Shown piece after piece: positions 8,372 through 17,608 of a stretch of 64,000 nt of DNA (within the stretch, counting starts at the first letter, position 1; each line of letters opens with the position of its first letter). Origin of the DNA: Hormoscilla sp. GUM202 (lineage in GTDB: Bacteria > Cyanobacteriota > Cyanobacteriia > Cyanobacteriales > Desertifilaceae); contig RFFC02000014.1 in NCBI GenBank assembly GCA_005518205.2, positions 66,572 through 130,571 of the forward strand, given 5' to 3'. Made by a program: the position numbers and the translations under genes. The notes under the pieces were generated by a model that was given only the letters and a program-made list of their open reading frames with translations, did no database searches and was not told the DNA's origin.

Positions 8372-9130
8372 CTACCATGCCACACCCCGGTTGTACCAGG
8401 CTGAGTGGTAGTCAGGTTTAATCTCAAGGGCGCGGTCATATGATGCGATCGCCTCTTCATACCGTTCTAAGTTCCACAGCCTCACACCCCGGTTGTACCA
8501 GACTTCGTGGTAGTCAGGTTTAATCTCCAGGGCGCGGTCATAAGATGCGATCGCCTCTTCATAGCGTTCTAAGTTCCCCAGCGCCACACCCCGGTTGTAC
8601 CAGACTTTGTGGTCGTCTGGTTTAATCTCAAGGGCGCGGTCAAAAGATGCGATCGCCTCTTCATACCGTTCTAAGTTCCTCAGCGCCACACCCCGGTTGT
8701 ACCAGGCTGAGTGTAAGTCAGGTTTAATCTCAAGGGCGCGGTCAAAAGATGCGATCGCCTCTTCATAGCGTTCTAACTTCCCCAGCACCACACCCCGGTT
8801 GTACCAAGCTGAGTGTAAGTCAGGTTTAATCTCAAGGGCGCGGTCAAAAGATGCGATCGCCTCTTCATACCGTTCTAAGTTCCCCAGCGCCATACCCCGG
8901 TTGTACCAGGCTGAGTGTAAGTCAGGTTTAATCTCAAGGGCGCGGTCATATGATGCGATCGCCATGAAGAGGAGTTCTAAGTTCTCCAGCGCCATACCTC
9001 GCACGAACCAGACTTCGTGGTAGTCAGGTTTAATCTCCAGGGCGCGGTCATAAGATGCGAGCGCATCTAGGAAATACCCTTCCAGATCTAGCTCAAAACC
9101 CCGACGGAACCATTCATCAGCTTCCTGCAT
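8372..9130 (-). CDS. Tetratricopeptide repeat protein with near-identical repeats
   Basis: About seven 34-residue TPRs of the form AWYNRGVALGNLERYEEAIA follow one another. At DNA level they repeat every 102 bp with few differences, so they were amplified recently. I chose the ATG at 9130 (MQEADEWFRRGFELD), which begins at the end of an upstream frame. The frame also opens at 9181, but those codons look non-coding. The last repeat stops after RGVAW at the palindrome at 8345-8371, suggesting 3' truncation. The function is probably protein-protein interaction; partners are unknown. Confidence 0.8.
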   Translation of the reverse strand: MQEADEWFRRGFELDLEGYFLDALASYDRALEIKPDYHEVWFVRGMALENLELLFMAIASYDRALEIKPDLHSAWYNRGMALGNLERYEEAIASFDRALEIKPDLHSAWYNRGVVLGKLERYEEAIASFDRALEIKPDLHSAWYNRGVALRNLERYEEAIASFDRALEIKPDDHKVWYNRGVALGNLERYEEAIASYDRALEIKPDYHEVWYNRGVRLWNLERYEEAIASYDRALEIKPDYHSAWYNRGVAW

Positions 9131-9270
9131 TATATCATCTCCTCCGAAACAGACAACCCATCTCCGACAGACTCCTGCCAAAAGCGCTTTAACATCAGTC
9201 GCACCTCCCCTTCAGTCTTCTGTTTAACAGTATAGCTTGCATCTTGCACATTCTCAATTAGCCTCCTGGC
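9130..9270 (-). pseudogene. C-terminal remnant of a small conserved protein
   Basis: The minus strand reads RLIENVQDASYTVKQKTEGE then LMLKRFWQESVGDGLSVSEE, ending in a TAA that overlaps the TPR start. A related tail (PPEPEYTGNEIIEAEFLGDG) ends at 9607. Both look like 3' remnants of small hypothetical genes without clear starts. I do not recognise the family. Confidence 0.4.
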
Positions 9271-10120
9271 CCGCCGTGGGTTAAAACCCACGGCTAATAG
9301 CTTAAGTCGGTTAAAACCGACTGGAAACATTGTATACAAAGTGTTTAGTCCGTTTTACCCTCGTTCCCTGGCTCCGCCGGGGAACGAGCGACCCGAGGCA
9401 GAGCCTCTAGTTAAAAATGGTGCAAGATCTGAGTTAAAACCGACTGAAAACATTGTATACAAAGTGTTTAGTCCACTTTAGTGGACTTTAGCTATTAGCC
9501 GGGGGTTTGCAACCCCCGGCGGTCTATCGCTCAAGATGCAAGATGTGAGTTTGCAACCCCCGGCGGTCTATCGCTCAAGATGCAAGATGTGAGTACCCCG
9601 ACAGTTGCTAACTTCCTGACGTTTCGGGAACGGATATCCCATCTCCGAGAAACTCTGCTTCGATGATTTCATTACCAGTATATTCTGGTTCCGGGGGAAA
9701 ATGTGCGAGGATCTCCGAGGCAATTTTCCCGGCCACATCGGATATTTCCCCACAGGAAAGATCGCCAAGCTAGCGCATCCCCAGTGCTAACTCTTGATGC
9801 TGGGTGGGTGAGGCGAGCAATGTTTCTCCAAAGGGATGCAACCAGGCTGATAATTCCCCTTGTGTAGTCTTCTCTCCGATGAAGAAGCCCAAAACATTGC
9901 CCCGACTCGGGTGTGGTCAAAAACAGTTGGTACGGGGAGATTCTCGCTGGGTGCAGGGCGAAGCATCTATCAAGTTATGTCATAAGTTTACAGATAGACT
10001 CTTCGCCCTTGCGAAAGTGGGATGCACCCTCTTTACTGATAACTTTCTTCTCTATTGTAGTTCGTAGTGAGTGCTTTAGCGCTCGCGTTGAGGACTTTAG
10101 TCCTCACTACAAACTGCTGT
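9271..10120. other. Repeat-filled intergenic region
   Basis: No complete gene is seen. The region holds two copies of a block around ACATTGTATACAAAGTGTTT (near 9327 and 9450), a tandem pair of a 43-bp unit starting TTTGCAACCCCCGGCGGTCT (9505-9590), an ISKra4-like terminal repeat (GCGAAAGTGGGATGCACCC, about 10011-10029) and the palindrome pair GTAGTGAG...CTCACTAC near 10065-10110. A remnant coding tail (about 9607-9760, minus) may belong to a lost small gene. Confidence 0.6.
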
Positions 10121-10933
10121 CTAGGGCTTGGGAATTAATTGGATTTCAAATAATGTCGGCCACAGCTTTCCTGTTACGAAGATGCGATCGCCTTTCTCAT
10201 CATAAGCGATCCCATTCAGCACCGCATTTGGATCCCGGCGCAGTGCGATATCGAGCAACCCAGTCAAGTCTATCCAGCTCAAAACTTGACCCGTCTGGGG
10301 GGAAATGCGAGCGATAAAATCGGTCCCCCAGACATTAGCCCATATTTCCCCTTTAACGTACTCTAACTCATTGAGTCGGAAGACGGGGTTATCTCCGTCC
10401 CGCACTTGCAGCTTCTCGATCTCCTGGAAGCTATCGGGGTTCCAAAAGTACAGAATATTTGTCCCATCGCTCATAATTAGGCGCTTGCCATCGTGAGTAA
10501 TTCCCCAACCTTCTGTAGGATATTTAAACTCGTTGATTTTCTCAAATGTATCGCGATCGTATACAAAACCGGTATTAGACTTCCAAGTCAATTGAATAAT
10601 GCGGTCTTGCCAGAGAACGATCCCCTCTCCAAAGTAGCGCTTATCCAGGTTAGAGATTTGCAAAACCTTGCCAGTTTTCAGATCGACTCGGCGTATAGAA
10701 GATCTGCCCCACCAACCAGTGCCCTCGTAAAGTTGGCCATTGTGGTAGAACAAACCTTGTGTGAAAGCCTCAGTATCGTGGGGGTAACGGTTAATAATGC
10801 GGTAGCTGTACATGGGAGCCTGGGTTGGTTGTAAGTTTTCTGCTTTGGTATGATGTTCTGATTCAAATATACCGCAGGCGCTGGCGACTAATACAATTAC
10901 TGCCAGAGAAGCAGAAATCAATCTTTGGTGCAT
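10121..10933 (-). CDS. Glutaminyl-peptide cyclotransferase (plant-type), lipoprotein
   Basis: A 270-residue enzyme of the plant/bacterial glutaminyl cyclase family, which converts N-terminal Gln of peptides to pyroglutamate. It has a lipoprotein signal (LAVIVLVASAC, lipobox Cys20), so it should be exported and membrane-tethered. The beta-propeller family motifs RYPHDTEAFTQGL, YEGTGWWGRSSIRRVDL, GEGIVLWQDRI, NELEYVKGEIWANVW and LNGIAYDEKGDRIFVTGK are all in order. The length is normal. It appears monocistronic. Confidence 0.9.
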   Translation of the reverse strand: MHQRLISASLAVIVLVASACGIFESEHHTKAENLQPTQAPMYSYRIINRYPHDTEAFTQGLFYHNGQLYEGTGWWGRSSIRRVDLKTGKVLQISNLDKRYFGEGIVLWQDRIIQLTWKSNTGFVYDRDTFEKINEFKYPTEGWGITHDGKRLIMSDGTNILYFWNPDSFQEIEKLQVRDGDNPVFRLNELEYVKGEIWANVWGTDFIARISPQTGQVLSWIDLTGLLDIALRRDPNAVLNGIAYDEKGDRIFVTGKLWPTLFEIQLIPKP

Positions 10934-10987
10934 GATTTTGGTGGGTTGGTTAATTGCTAATTGCTGACTATTTTCAAGTTCAAATCA

Positions 10988-11392
10988 TCACTCTGGTTCA
11001 ACCCAGTCCACTTCCAAGCGGCGGAAGTCCCGGTCAAAAGATACCACATATCCGCCTCGCCGACGCGCCGTTTCTGCCAGAAATGCGTCTAAAAAGTCTA
11101 GATTTGCGATCGCCATTCTGTCCAATGCAGCTATAACTATATCCGCTTCTTCTAGGACTACCCCTTGTCTCGTTACCAAGGGCAGCAAAAGTTCAGCGAT
11201 TTGAGTGCGGGGGTATTGGTAGAAAGAACGCAGCACCCAAATAACCTCTGCTACCACCATCGGCAAAAGCCGGAGCGTTACTTCGCCTCGATCTGCTCGC
11301 TCAACTAGCCTTAACGAGCGTTGAAATAGCTCAGGAGGTTCCGTTGTTATCAAGCGGATCGAGACGTTTGCATCCAACCACATATCATTCAT
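10988..11392 (-). CDS. PIN-domain toxin (VapC-like)
   Basis: A 134-residue PIN-domain protein, the ribonuclease toxin half of a type II toxin-antitoxin pair. Acidic residues expected for the metal site are D7 (MWLDANV), E49 (MVVAEVIWVL), D102 (FLDAFLA) and D120 (VVSFDRDF). The start codon overlaps the stop of the AbrB-type antitoxin (ATGA-type overlap near 11389), the usual antitoxin-first arrangement. A second copy of this start, cut after about ten codons, is seen at 11770-11804. Target RNA is unknown. Confidence 0.87.
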   Translation of the reverse strand: MNDMWLDANVSIRLITTEPPELFQRSLRLVERADRGEVTLRLLPMVVAEVIWVLRSFYQYPRTQIAELLLPLVTRQGVVLEEADIVIAALDRMAIANLDFLDAFLAETARRRGGYVVSFDRDFRRLEVDWVEPE

Positions 11393-11649
11393 AATCCCTC
11401 ACTTAAGATTTTTTTAGCAAGAGCTTCACCAACTTCCTGACGGACAGCGTCCTTACCTGGGTAAGGACGGGTAGCTGGCAAAGCACCTGCAAATTCCCTC
11501 AGTCGCCTGGGTTTAAGCACTCTGAGCCGTATTAGTTTCTCACTTTCTACAAAAAACATCAATTCATCTCCTTCCTCTAGCCCCAGTTTACTGCGAAGTT
11601 CTTCAGGAATTGTCACTTGTCCGTCACTGGTTATTTTTGCTATGTGCAT
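11389..11649 (-). CDS. AbrB/MazE-type antitoxin
   Basis: A SpoVT-AbrB DNA-binding protein of 86 residues starting MHIAKITSDGQVTIPEELRS, the swapped-hairpin DNA-binding motif. The C-terminal region (ATRPYPGKDAVRQEVGEALA) should bind the PIN toxin. I chose the ATG at 11649 because it has a good ribosome binding site (GAGGAG) and matches family starts. The frame opens further upstream at 11697. It should neutralise the toxin at 10988 and repress its own operon. Confidence 0.88.
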   Translation of the reverse strand: MHIAKITSDGQVTIPEELRSKLGLEEGDELMFFVESEKLIRLRVLKPRRLREFAGALPATRPYPGKDAVRQEVGEALAKKILSEGL

Positions 11650-11801
11650 TTTATTTCTCCTCTTGCTTATTGCTCTCCGGGGCACGGCCAAGTACAATAC
11701 TGCTCGTCTATCCCGATAATCAACTGATGCCGTGCCCCTACCATTAATTGCTTATTGCTTATCGCTATTATACATCTGATATCGCCACAATAACATATCG
11801 T

Positions 11802-12076
11802 TCATAATCCCTCACTTAATATCTTTTTAGCTAGAGCTTTACCCACTTCCTGACGGACAGCTTCTTTGCCTGGGTAAGGACGGGTAGCTGGCAAAGCACC
11901 TGCAAGTTCGCTGAGACTGCGACGCTTGAACATCTGTACTTTCCATCCATCCAGGAATAACACCAGTTCATCTCCTTCTTCTAGCCCCAGCTTGCTGCGA
12001 AGTTCTATGGCTGGCGCCACGCTGCGCGATCGGGAATTGTCACTTGTCCGTCACTGGTCATTTTGGCTATATGCAT
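11802..12076 (-). pseudogene. Second AbrB-type antitoxin, broken by a 23-bp repeat
   Basis: A duplicate of the antitoxin at 11389. It starts MHIAKMTSDGQVTIP at 12076, then a 23-bp palindromic repeat (12011-12033) interrupts the frame and brings a stop. Removing exactly those 23 bases gives TIPIELRSKLGLEEGDEL and an open frame to 11802. A shorter product from an ATG at 12020, created by the repeat, would lack most of the DNA-binding motif. Its toxin partner is deleted after about ten codons. Confidence 0.85.
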
Positions 12077-12191
12077 TTAATCCCTCCTCTTGCTAATTGC
12101 GCTCCGGGGCACGGCCAAGTATAATTCTGCTAGTCTATCCCGATAATCAACTGATGCCGTGCCCCTACCATTAATTGTAATGTAATTGCCA

Positions 12192-13367
12192 TTATACATC
12201 ATCCTGGTGCCTAAGAGCTGCCCGAGAATTCTCCATACAAGATATTGCTACTTCGTCCTGGCGCTGTATTTTCAGGGCCTCCTCGCAAGATGCGATCGCC
12301 TCGGAGTATAGTTTCAGGTTAAACAAAGCAATGGCCAGATTTTTCCAAGCCGGGGCAAAATCTGGTTTAATTTCCAGAGACTGCTGGAAACTATCAACTG
12401 CTTCTGCATGTCGTGATAACTTAAACAATGCCATCGCTTGATTATACCAAGCTTCCCAGTCATCTGGTTTCAGTTCCGTAGCTTTATTATAAGACGCCAC
12501 TGCCAACTCATATCTTTTTAACTTAAACAGCGCATCCCCTCGCATTGCCCAACCGTTCTGGTAATCTGCTTTCAGGGCTAGGGCCCGATCGCAGCATGCG
12601 ATCGCCCTTGAAAACGTCCCAGCCTGCTGATACCTCAATGCCTCTTGCATCCAAGCTCTAACTTCCAGTTCTCTGAGAATAACCTGGGGGTTTGTTGTTT
12701 GAATGCCCATCTGCCGAGCCAGTTGCTTAACCATCCCAGAATTATTTTGCAACATGGCCAATACCCCATCCAAACTGTCTGGTTGCGCTTGACTCTTAAT
12801 CTTTGCATTACTTTTCTGTCTTTTCTGTACAGGAGTAACATTTGGGGCGATCGCCTCTATTCCCGGAGGCGTTTCAGGCACGGGTTCGGGGGGGTTATCC
12901 TCTGGTTCCGGAGGAGTTTCAGCCATAGAAGGAGGGGCGGCATCCTGAGTATTCGAGACTGCTTGTATTTGAGGATATCGCCCCAGCAACTCTTCTCCAA
13001 ATTTCCCTGCAACTCTTCCCAACTCTCCACAACCAACCTGACTCAGCAGCACCATCTGCCGTCCTAATTCTACATTAGGCGATTTTGAAGACAGCGTCCG
13101 TTCTCCGAAGCTATGCAACCAAGCTATCCAATCAGCTTCCGTAGTGCGATTTTCCCATTCTGCCAGAAACTGCCACACCTGTTGTTCTTGCCAACCGCCT
13201 GCAACCCCTTCCAGCAACCGCAGGAACAGAAACTCATAATTTTGATATAAAAGGGGCCGAACATTTTCCTGCTGTTTATTGGGAACTTTTCTTTGAGGCG
13301 ATCGGCCCAACAGCCTGCGCAGCAACCCCTGCAACCACTGCCAAAACTTTTTCCACATCTTACCCAT
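12192..13367 (-). CDS. TPR-repeat protein with basic amphipathic N-terminus
   Basis: A 391-residue protein. The N-terminus (MWKKFWQWLQGLLRRLLGRS) is basic and amphipathic and may attach to a membrane. A helical region follows, then a proline/glutamate-rich linker at about 145-175 (ETPPEPEDNPPEPVPETPP), then three to four TPRs from about residue 245 (ALALKADYQNGWAMRGDALF onward). It may start at the second Met (13358). The role is unknown; TPRs imply protein binding. Palindromic repeats lie upstream. Confidence 0.8.
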   Translation of the reverse strand: MGKMWKKFWQWLQGLLRRLLGRSPQRKVPNKQQENVRPLLYQNYEFLFLRLLEGVAGGWQEQQVWQFLAEWENRTTEADWIAWLHSFGERTLSSKSPNVELGRQMVLLSQVGCGELGRVAGKFGEELLGRYPQIQAVSNTQDAAPPSMAETPPEPEDNPPEPVPETPPGIEAIAPNVTPVQKRQKSNAKIKSQAQPDSLDGVLAMLQNNSGMVKQLARQMGIQTTNPQVILRELEVRAWMQEALRYQQAGTFSRAIACCDRALALKADYQNGWAMRGDALFKLKRYELAVASYNKATELKPDDWEAWYNQAMALFKLSRHAEAVDSFQQSLEIKPDFAPAWKNLAIALFNLKLYSEAIASCEEALKIQRQDEVAISCMENSRAALRHQDDV

Positions 13368-13454
13368 TTACCATTTACCATTACCCATGTAGGAACTGTC
13401 AGTGGGACACCATTATTTTTTGGCGACAACCCGAGTAAAAAAGAAACCGCTTTT

Positions 13455-13500
13455 TCCACCCCTCGTTCCCACAACGAGGCCTTGGAACGGCGCGGGAGGA
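13455..13500. repeat. CTCGTTCCC palindromic repeat
   Basis: CCTCGTTCCCACAACGAGGC followed by CTTGGAACGGCGCGGGAGG. Member of a dispersed family of CTCGTTCCC/GGGAACG palindromes also seen near 6897, 9359, 15130, 56179, 59013 and 63596. Confidence 0.65.
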
Positions 13501-13606
13501 TAGGTAGCAGCGCCCTCTCCGAAGCAAATCTCTAGCATATCCGTATGAATAATACCCGGGTTGAGAGGAAAGAAGACATTCCAGCAGGCAATTCTCGAGC
13601 TAACAG

Positions 13607-14398
13607 TTAATCCCTCAATCCTTTCTCGCGCAACCAAGAAGACGCCCAAGCTGCATTTGCCTCTGATAGCGGTGGTTCTGGTTTTTGGCTGTAATCTATT
13701 ACCAGCTCGTAACCTGATAAATCATATATCTCATTTAACAACCGCTGCAAATCTACAACTGGTTCCACATCTCCTGACTGCAAAGGTAACGGAAATGAGG
13801 GAATCGCATCTGGTAAGTTAAAGGCATATAAATCTGCGTAAGGACGCTGGTTGTCCCTACTCACCAAAATCCGATAATCTGAGAAAATATTATCTCCGAA
13901 AAATGGCATCGGTATCCCCCCGCGCAGTAAATCTATTTCTACCAGATTAGTTGCACTTCCCAAAACTCGCTGTCGCTTCTTCTGATAAGCATTGCGTCCT
14001 TTCCCCGATCGCTTATTTTTCGGAGACAAAATTTCCAATGCCGTCACCACCTCACCCGTGCCCACCTCTTGCACTTCTAAATACCCTTCTTTTATCGTCT
14101 CTGGTATCGGCGTTGTGACTGTCACTGGTTGCGCTGGTGGCGATAACACGGCCACCTGAGACCGAGAAGGTTTTGTTTCCTCCCTCTGTTCCCGTTTTAC
14201 TATCAGATCGGGAATTCCCACCAGCAGGGAGTTTGGCCCACCGGTTTCATACATGCGCACTTCTACCGCAACTCGATATTTAGGAAGCAGTTGAGGGGAC
14301 AACAACCTAAAAATCTCGCTAATCAGCAAGTGATGTACTCCTAGCCATAATTGCGGATGTTCTAAATATGGGTCCATACCCGGAAATGGAGATGGCAT
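13607..14398 (-). CDS. DUF4058 family protein
   Basis: A 263-residue protein starting MPSPFPGMDPYLEHPQLW, the signature start of DUF4058, abundant in cyanobacteria and of unknown function. Family blocks: LLISEIFRLLSPQLLPKYRV, VTALEILSPKNKRSGKGR, VEIDLLRGG and DLYAFNLPDAIPSFPLPLQS. No membrane segment is visible. The EILSPxNK and DLLR motifs recall nuclease-like folds, but that is only inference. A decayed second copy lies at 51511. Confidence 0.9.
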   Translation of the reverse strand: MPSPFPGMDPYLEHPQLWLGVHHLLISEIFRLLSPQLLPKYRVAVEVRMYETGGPNSLLVGIPDLIVKREQREETKPSRSQVAVLSPPAQPVTVTTPIPETIKEGYLEVQEVGTGEVVTALEILSPKNKRSGKGRNAYQKKRQRVLGSATNLVEIDLLRGGIPMPFFGDNIFSDYRILVSRDNQRPYADLYAFNLPDAIPSFPLPLQSGDVEPVVDLQRLLNEIYDLSGYELVIDYSQKPEPPLSEANAAWASSWLREKGLRD

Positions 14399-14481
14399 TG
14401 TTCTAACTCCAAATGATGTTTCTGCTTTGATTATACATTATACTTCTATTCACAATTGGCAATTCCCAATTTTCCTAGTAA

Positions 14482-15117
14482 TTATACCAAAACGATCGGG
14501 TCTTGGATATCGTGAATAAAATCATTCAGCACTGGGTCGTCCCTGTCCCGGCGATACAGTTCCCGGTAAATTTGGACGATCGCCTCCTTCACCATCTGAG
14601 CTGCGATCGTGTCATTTCTATATTCCGGGAAAACCATTAACAGCATCTCTGTTATCATACTGCTGCCATCAAGAGGCGGGACAACGTACCTCACCCCCTG
14701 CATTACCTTAGCCCCAACCTGCTGATAAAAGGCAACTCGTCTGTGCTTCTGTTCTCTGTTACTTCCAGACTCTGGATTTGCTACCTCTATCAACATAAAT
14801 TTATTACGCTCTCTTAACATTTGGTTAATTTGGTTCATAAAAGCTGTTCCAATCCCCTGACGTCGGTAGTTTTTCTTTGTAGCAATGTAATCTAGCAGAA
14901 TAAATTCTGTATTTTTCAATGGCCACAACAGAGCCATGAAAACCACTTCATCTTCGAGGTAGCCAAGGTACAAGCAACTCAGTCTTTTGTCTATCCTTTC
15001 TCTGAGTAAATCAACCTCAAATCGCGTATTTGCCGGAAAAGCATCAGCATAAATCTCCATCGCTGCGGCAAAACCTGCATGTTTCGTATCCTCGATCTCG
15101 ACAAACTCTTCTATCAT
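14482..15117 (-). CDS. GNAT family N-acetyltransferase (211 aa)
   Basis: The acetyl-CoA motif is clear: LLDYIATKKNYRRQGIGTAF with RRQGIG at about 105-110. RRVAFYQQVGAKVM follows as the typical C-terminal strand-helix. An internal segment, FILLDYIATKK, matches the usual beta4. The substrate is unknown. It lies alone between DUF4058 and the antiporter. The DUF4058 start is separated by 80 bp, so the two are not clearly an operon. Confidence 0.85.
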   Translation of the reverse strand: MIEEFVEIEDTKHAGFAAAMEIYADAFPANTRFEVDLLRERIDKRLSCLYLGYLEDEVVFMALLWPLKNTEFILLDYIATKKNYRRQGIGTAFMNQINQMLRERNKFMLIEVANPESGSNREQKHRRVAFYQQVGAKVMQGVRYVVPPLDGSSMITEMLLMVFPEYRNDTIAAQMVKEAIVQIYRELYRRDRDDPVLNDFIHDIQDPIVLV

Positions 15118-15216
15118 ATTATTACCTCATCTCTCGTTCCCTGACTCTGGCAGGGAACGTTCATTCGAGGCTCTGCCTCGCGACAGTCCGCAGAGCCGAT
15201 CGGAATCATTAGCTAG

Positions 15217-16131
15217 CTAAAATTCTCCCAAACCTGCGATTTCTGGATGGAAGAAGAAGGCCAGGCCCAAAACTACATAGGTAGCCAATAGCAGAGAACC
15301 TTCCAACCAATCAGAACGACCATCGGAACTGACAGAATTAGCAAGTAACACCGCTACTACCACCGCCACCAGTTCAAAGGGATTGAAATTGAGGTCCATC
15401 GGTTGACCCATTATCAAGCCAGCTAGCACTAATACCGGTGCCACAAATAGAGCAATTTGCAAGCTAGAACCCACCGCCACCGAGACAGATAGATCCATTT
15501 TATTTTTCATAGCTACCGTTACAGCTGTAGCATGTTCCGCCGCATTGCCAATAATGGGAACCACAATCACCCCGGTAAACAATGCCGTTAATCCCAAATA
15601 AGAGGTCGCTTCTTCTAGGGAGTCAACCAACAGTTCCGACTCTACCGCTACCACTATGGTTGATACTAATAGTACGATTACCCACAACAGTAGGTTCGGT
15701 TTCTCTTCTGATTCTTCCGCTTCGAGATCGGCCATGCCCACATCATAGAGAAAGGAGTGGGTTTTCATCGAGAACAGCAGTGTCAGCAAGTAAACCACGA
15801 TTAACACGATCGCTACCGCCCCAGAAAGAGTCTGCATGGTAGCTTCTGAGATGCCGTCGGAAGTGACATCCACAGCAGTCGGCACCAAGATAGCAATCAC
15901 CGCCAAATTCATCGCCGAAGCATTTAATCGCGCCACCACTGACTGAAATTGCTGTTCTCTGTAGCGGAGGCCACCCAAAAACATGGCAAAACCCATCACT
16001 AACAGCAGGTTACTGATAATCGAACCCGTGATACTGGCCTTGACCACATTAATCAGTCCCGCATTCAGGGCCACCAGACCGATAATCAATTCTGTGGCAT
16101 TGCCGAAAGTAGCATTCAAAAGGCGTTGCAC
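15217..16131 (-). pseudogene. Calcium/proton antiporter, C-terminal 5/6 (split by IS1)
   Basis: The CaCA/CAX antiporter body: the first repeat motif LLNATFGNATELIIGLVALN and the second GNAAEHATAVTVAMKNKMDL are both present, with about ten hydrophobic segments. These transporters exchange cytosolic Ca2+ for H+. The first 66 codons lie beyond the IS1 at 16122-16993. Removing the IS and one 9-bp target copy gives a 364-residue protein reading GPNLGGFLNATFGNATEL. A GTG at the IS edge could start a truncated product lacking the first helix. Confidence 0.9.
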
Positions 16132-16993
16132 ATTTACGGGATGATAGGTTAATGCATATTATTATAATCTGCAATCTTTCAGGGAGAATTTATAGTTAAG
16201 ATGAGGGATTTTTACCCATTAGTCAAAATTAGTGCTATAATGGAGTGTAAGGCGAATAATTTAGTTAAAGGAGTTGAAAATGAAATGTCCCCGATGTGGT
16301 TCTGAAAAAATTAATAAAAATGGTCACAGACGAGGTAAACAGAATTTGATTTGTAAAGATTGTAACCGTCAGTTTCTCGAACATTATTATCCGCGCGGTT
16401 ATTCGGAAGATGTCAAGAAAAACTGTTTAACGATGTACGTTAATGGTAATGGATTTCGAGGGATTGAAAGAATTACTGGCGTCAGCCATAATACTCAAAT
16501 TCAATGGGTAAAACAAGCAGCTAAAGAATTACCGTCAATCCCTGAAAACTATGAGATACCGGAGGTTGCAGAGATTGACGAGTTGCATACTTATGTAAAT
16601 GAAAAAAAGAAGAAAAAGTGGCTATGTCCAGTTGTAAATCATTTTAAGCCAGGGATTATAACATGGGTATTAGGAGATCGTTCAGCTGAAACTTTTAAGC
16701 CATTGTGGGACATTATAAAATGTTGGCAATGCTTTTTTTACGTCACTGATGGATGGCCTGTATATCCAATGTTTATTGAAGATATTGACCATATAGTTAG
16801 CAAAACATACATGACCCGTGTTGAAGGAGAAAATTGTCGATTAAGACATTATCTAGCTCGATTAAAAAGTCAAACATTATGTTACTCAAAATCATCAGAA
16901 ATGTTGAGGCTTTCAATTAAGCTATTATTGCACTATCTACGTTATGATTTTGTACCTGTCCCTAGTTAAATCATCCCGTAAATGTGCAACGCC
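16122..16993 (+). mobile_element. IS1-family insertion sequence
   Basis: 872 bp, bounded by terminal inverted repeats GGCGTTGCACATTTACGGGA and the complement ending TGTGCAACGCC. It is flanked by a perfect 9-bp target duplication, CATTCAAAA, at 16113-16121 and 16994-17002. It interrupts the CaCA antiporter gene. Confidence 0.96.
16274..16969 (+). CDS. IS1-family transposase
   Basis: A 231-residue transposase in one frame, so no programmed frameshift is needed, unlike classical IS1. The N-terminal zinc ribbon CPRCGSEKINKNGHRRGKQN...CKDC is followed by an HTH (RGIERITGVSHNTQIQWVKQ). Then come the DDE catalytic parts: AEIDELHTYV, YVTDGWPVYP and the C-terminal VEGENCRLRHYLARL. A good ribosome site (AAAGGAG) precedes the ATG. 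It looks intact and could be active. Confidence 0.93.
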   Translation: MKMKCPRCGSEKINKNGHRRGKQNLICKDCNRQFLEHYYPRGYSEDVKKNCLTMYVNGNGFRGIERITGVSHNTQIQWVKQAAKELPSIPENYEIPEVAEIDELHTYVNEKKKKKWLCPVVNHFKPGIITWVLGDRSAETFKPLWDIIKCWQCFFYVTDGWPVYPMFIEDIDHIVSKTYMTRVEGENCRLRHYLARLKSQTLCYSKSSEMLRLSIKLLLHYLRYDFVPVPS

Positions 16994-17192
16994 CATTCAA
17001 AAATCCCCCCAAGTTCGGACCCAGCACCACGGCGATTTCTTCCGTTGCCGTCCCCATCCAAGCTGCTAGAGGGACGATCGCCAGCCCCGCTGTGATAAAG
17101 ATCGTTGTCGAGCCCCAATCCAGAAAGTGACCGGCAATGGAAATGGGGATAAAGACCAAGAGAATGGAAATTATAGCATTTGTGTTCAGCAT
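16971..17192 (-). pseudogene. Calcium/proton antiporter, N-terminal fragment
   Basis: MLNTNAIISILLVFIPISIA and EEIAVVLGPNLGGFLN are the first helices and pre-motif region of the CaCA antiporter at 15217. After GGFLN the frame enters IS1 sequence (GRCTFTG) and stops. The genes were one before insertion. Confidence 0.9.
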
Positions 17193-17608
17193 TTCTCCTT
17201 CACCAGCCGCAGGTTATCTCACCTATGCTAGCTGGATTTGTCTCAGATGGAATGGATTTCAATCAATGGATAGACCGCAGAATTTTTAAATGTTGTACTG
17301 GATGGTGCCTTACTCCATAACTTTTGGGCCTGGGACGTGAGCTGGCGGTAAGGTGTGTGTGGGTGGTTTTAGATTTTCTTTAGGTTTATCGGCACGGCGC
17401 TCATCTAACCTACAAGAAAGCAAAAGTCTTTTCAAGTACCTGAAACATTAATTTGAGGCGGCTGACAGGTGGGCGGTGTCTTCGGAAGAAGTGCTTCTAA
17501 AAATCGGGAGACCGCTCGCTATCCGTCCGGAAAATATACCAGGTTTTAAGAACACAAACTTTAGCCACAGCGCAGGAGTTTTGAGTAGTTAGTATTGGAG
17601 GCTTAGAG
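17193..17608. other. Intergenic region between antiporter and GH57 gene
   Basis: 415 bp between divergent genes. Apart from the ribosome site TTGGAGG at about 17594-17600 I see no gene or strong repeat. It should contain both promoters. Confidence 0.6.

Larger units (their letters stand above)
11381..12178. repeat. Tandem duplication of the antitoxin module
   Basis: Copy 1 is about 11381-11757 and copy 2 about 11794-12178. Both run from CATATC.TTCATAATCCCTC through the antitoxin gene to a block GGGGCACGGCCAAGT...CTGATGCCGTGCCCC that can form a hairpin. Copy 2 is diverged and carries the 23-bp insertion. Confidence 0.8.
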
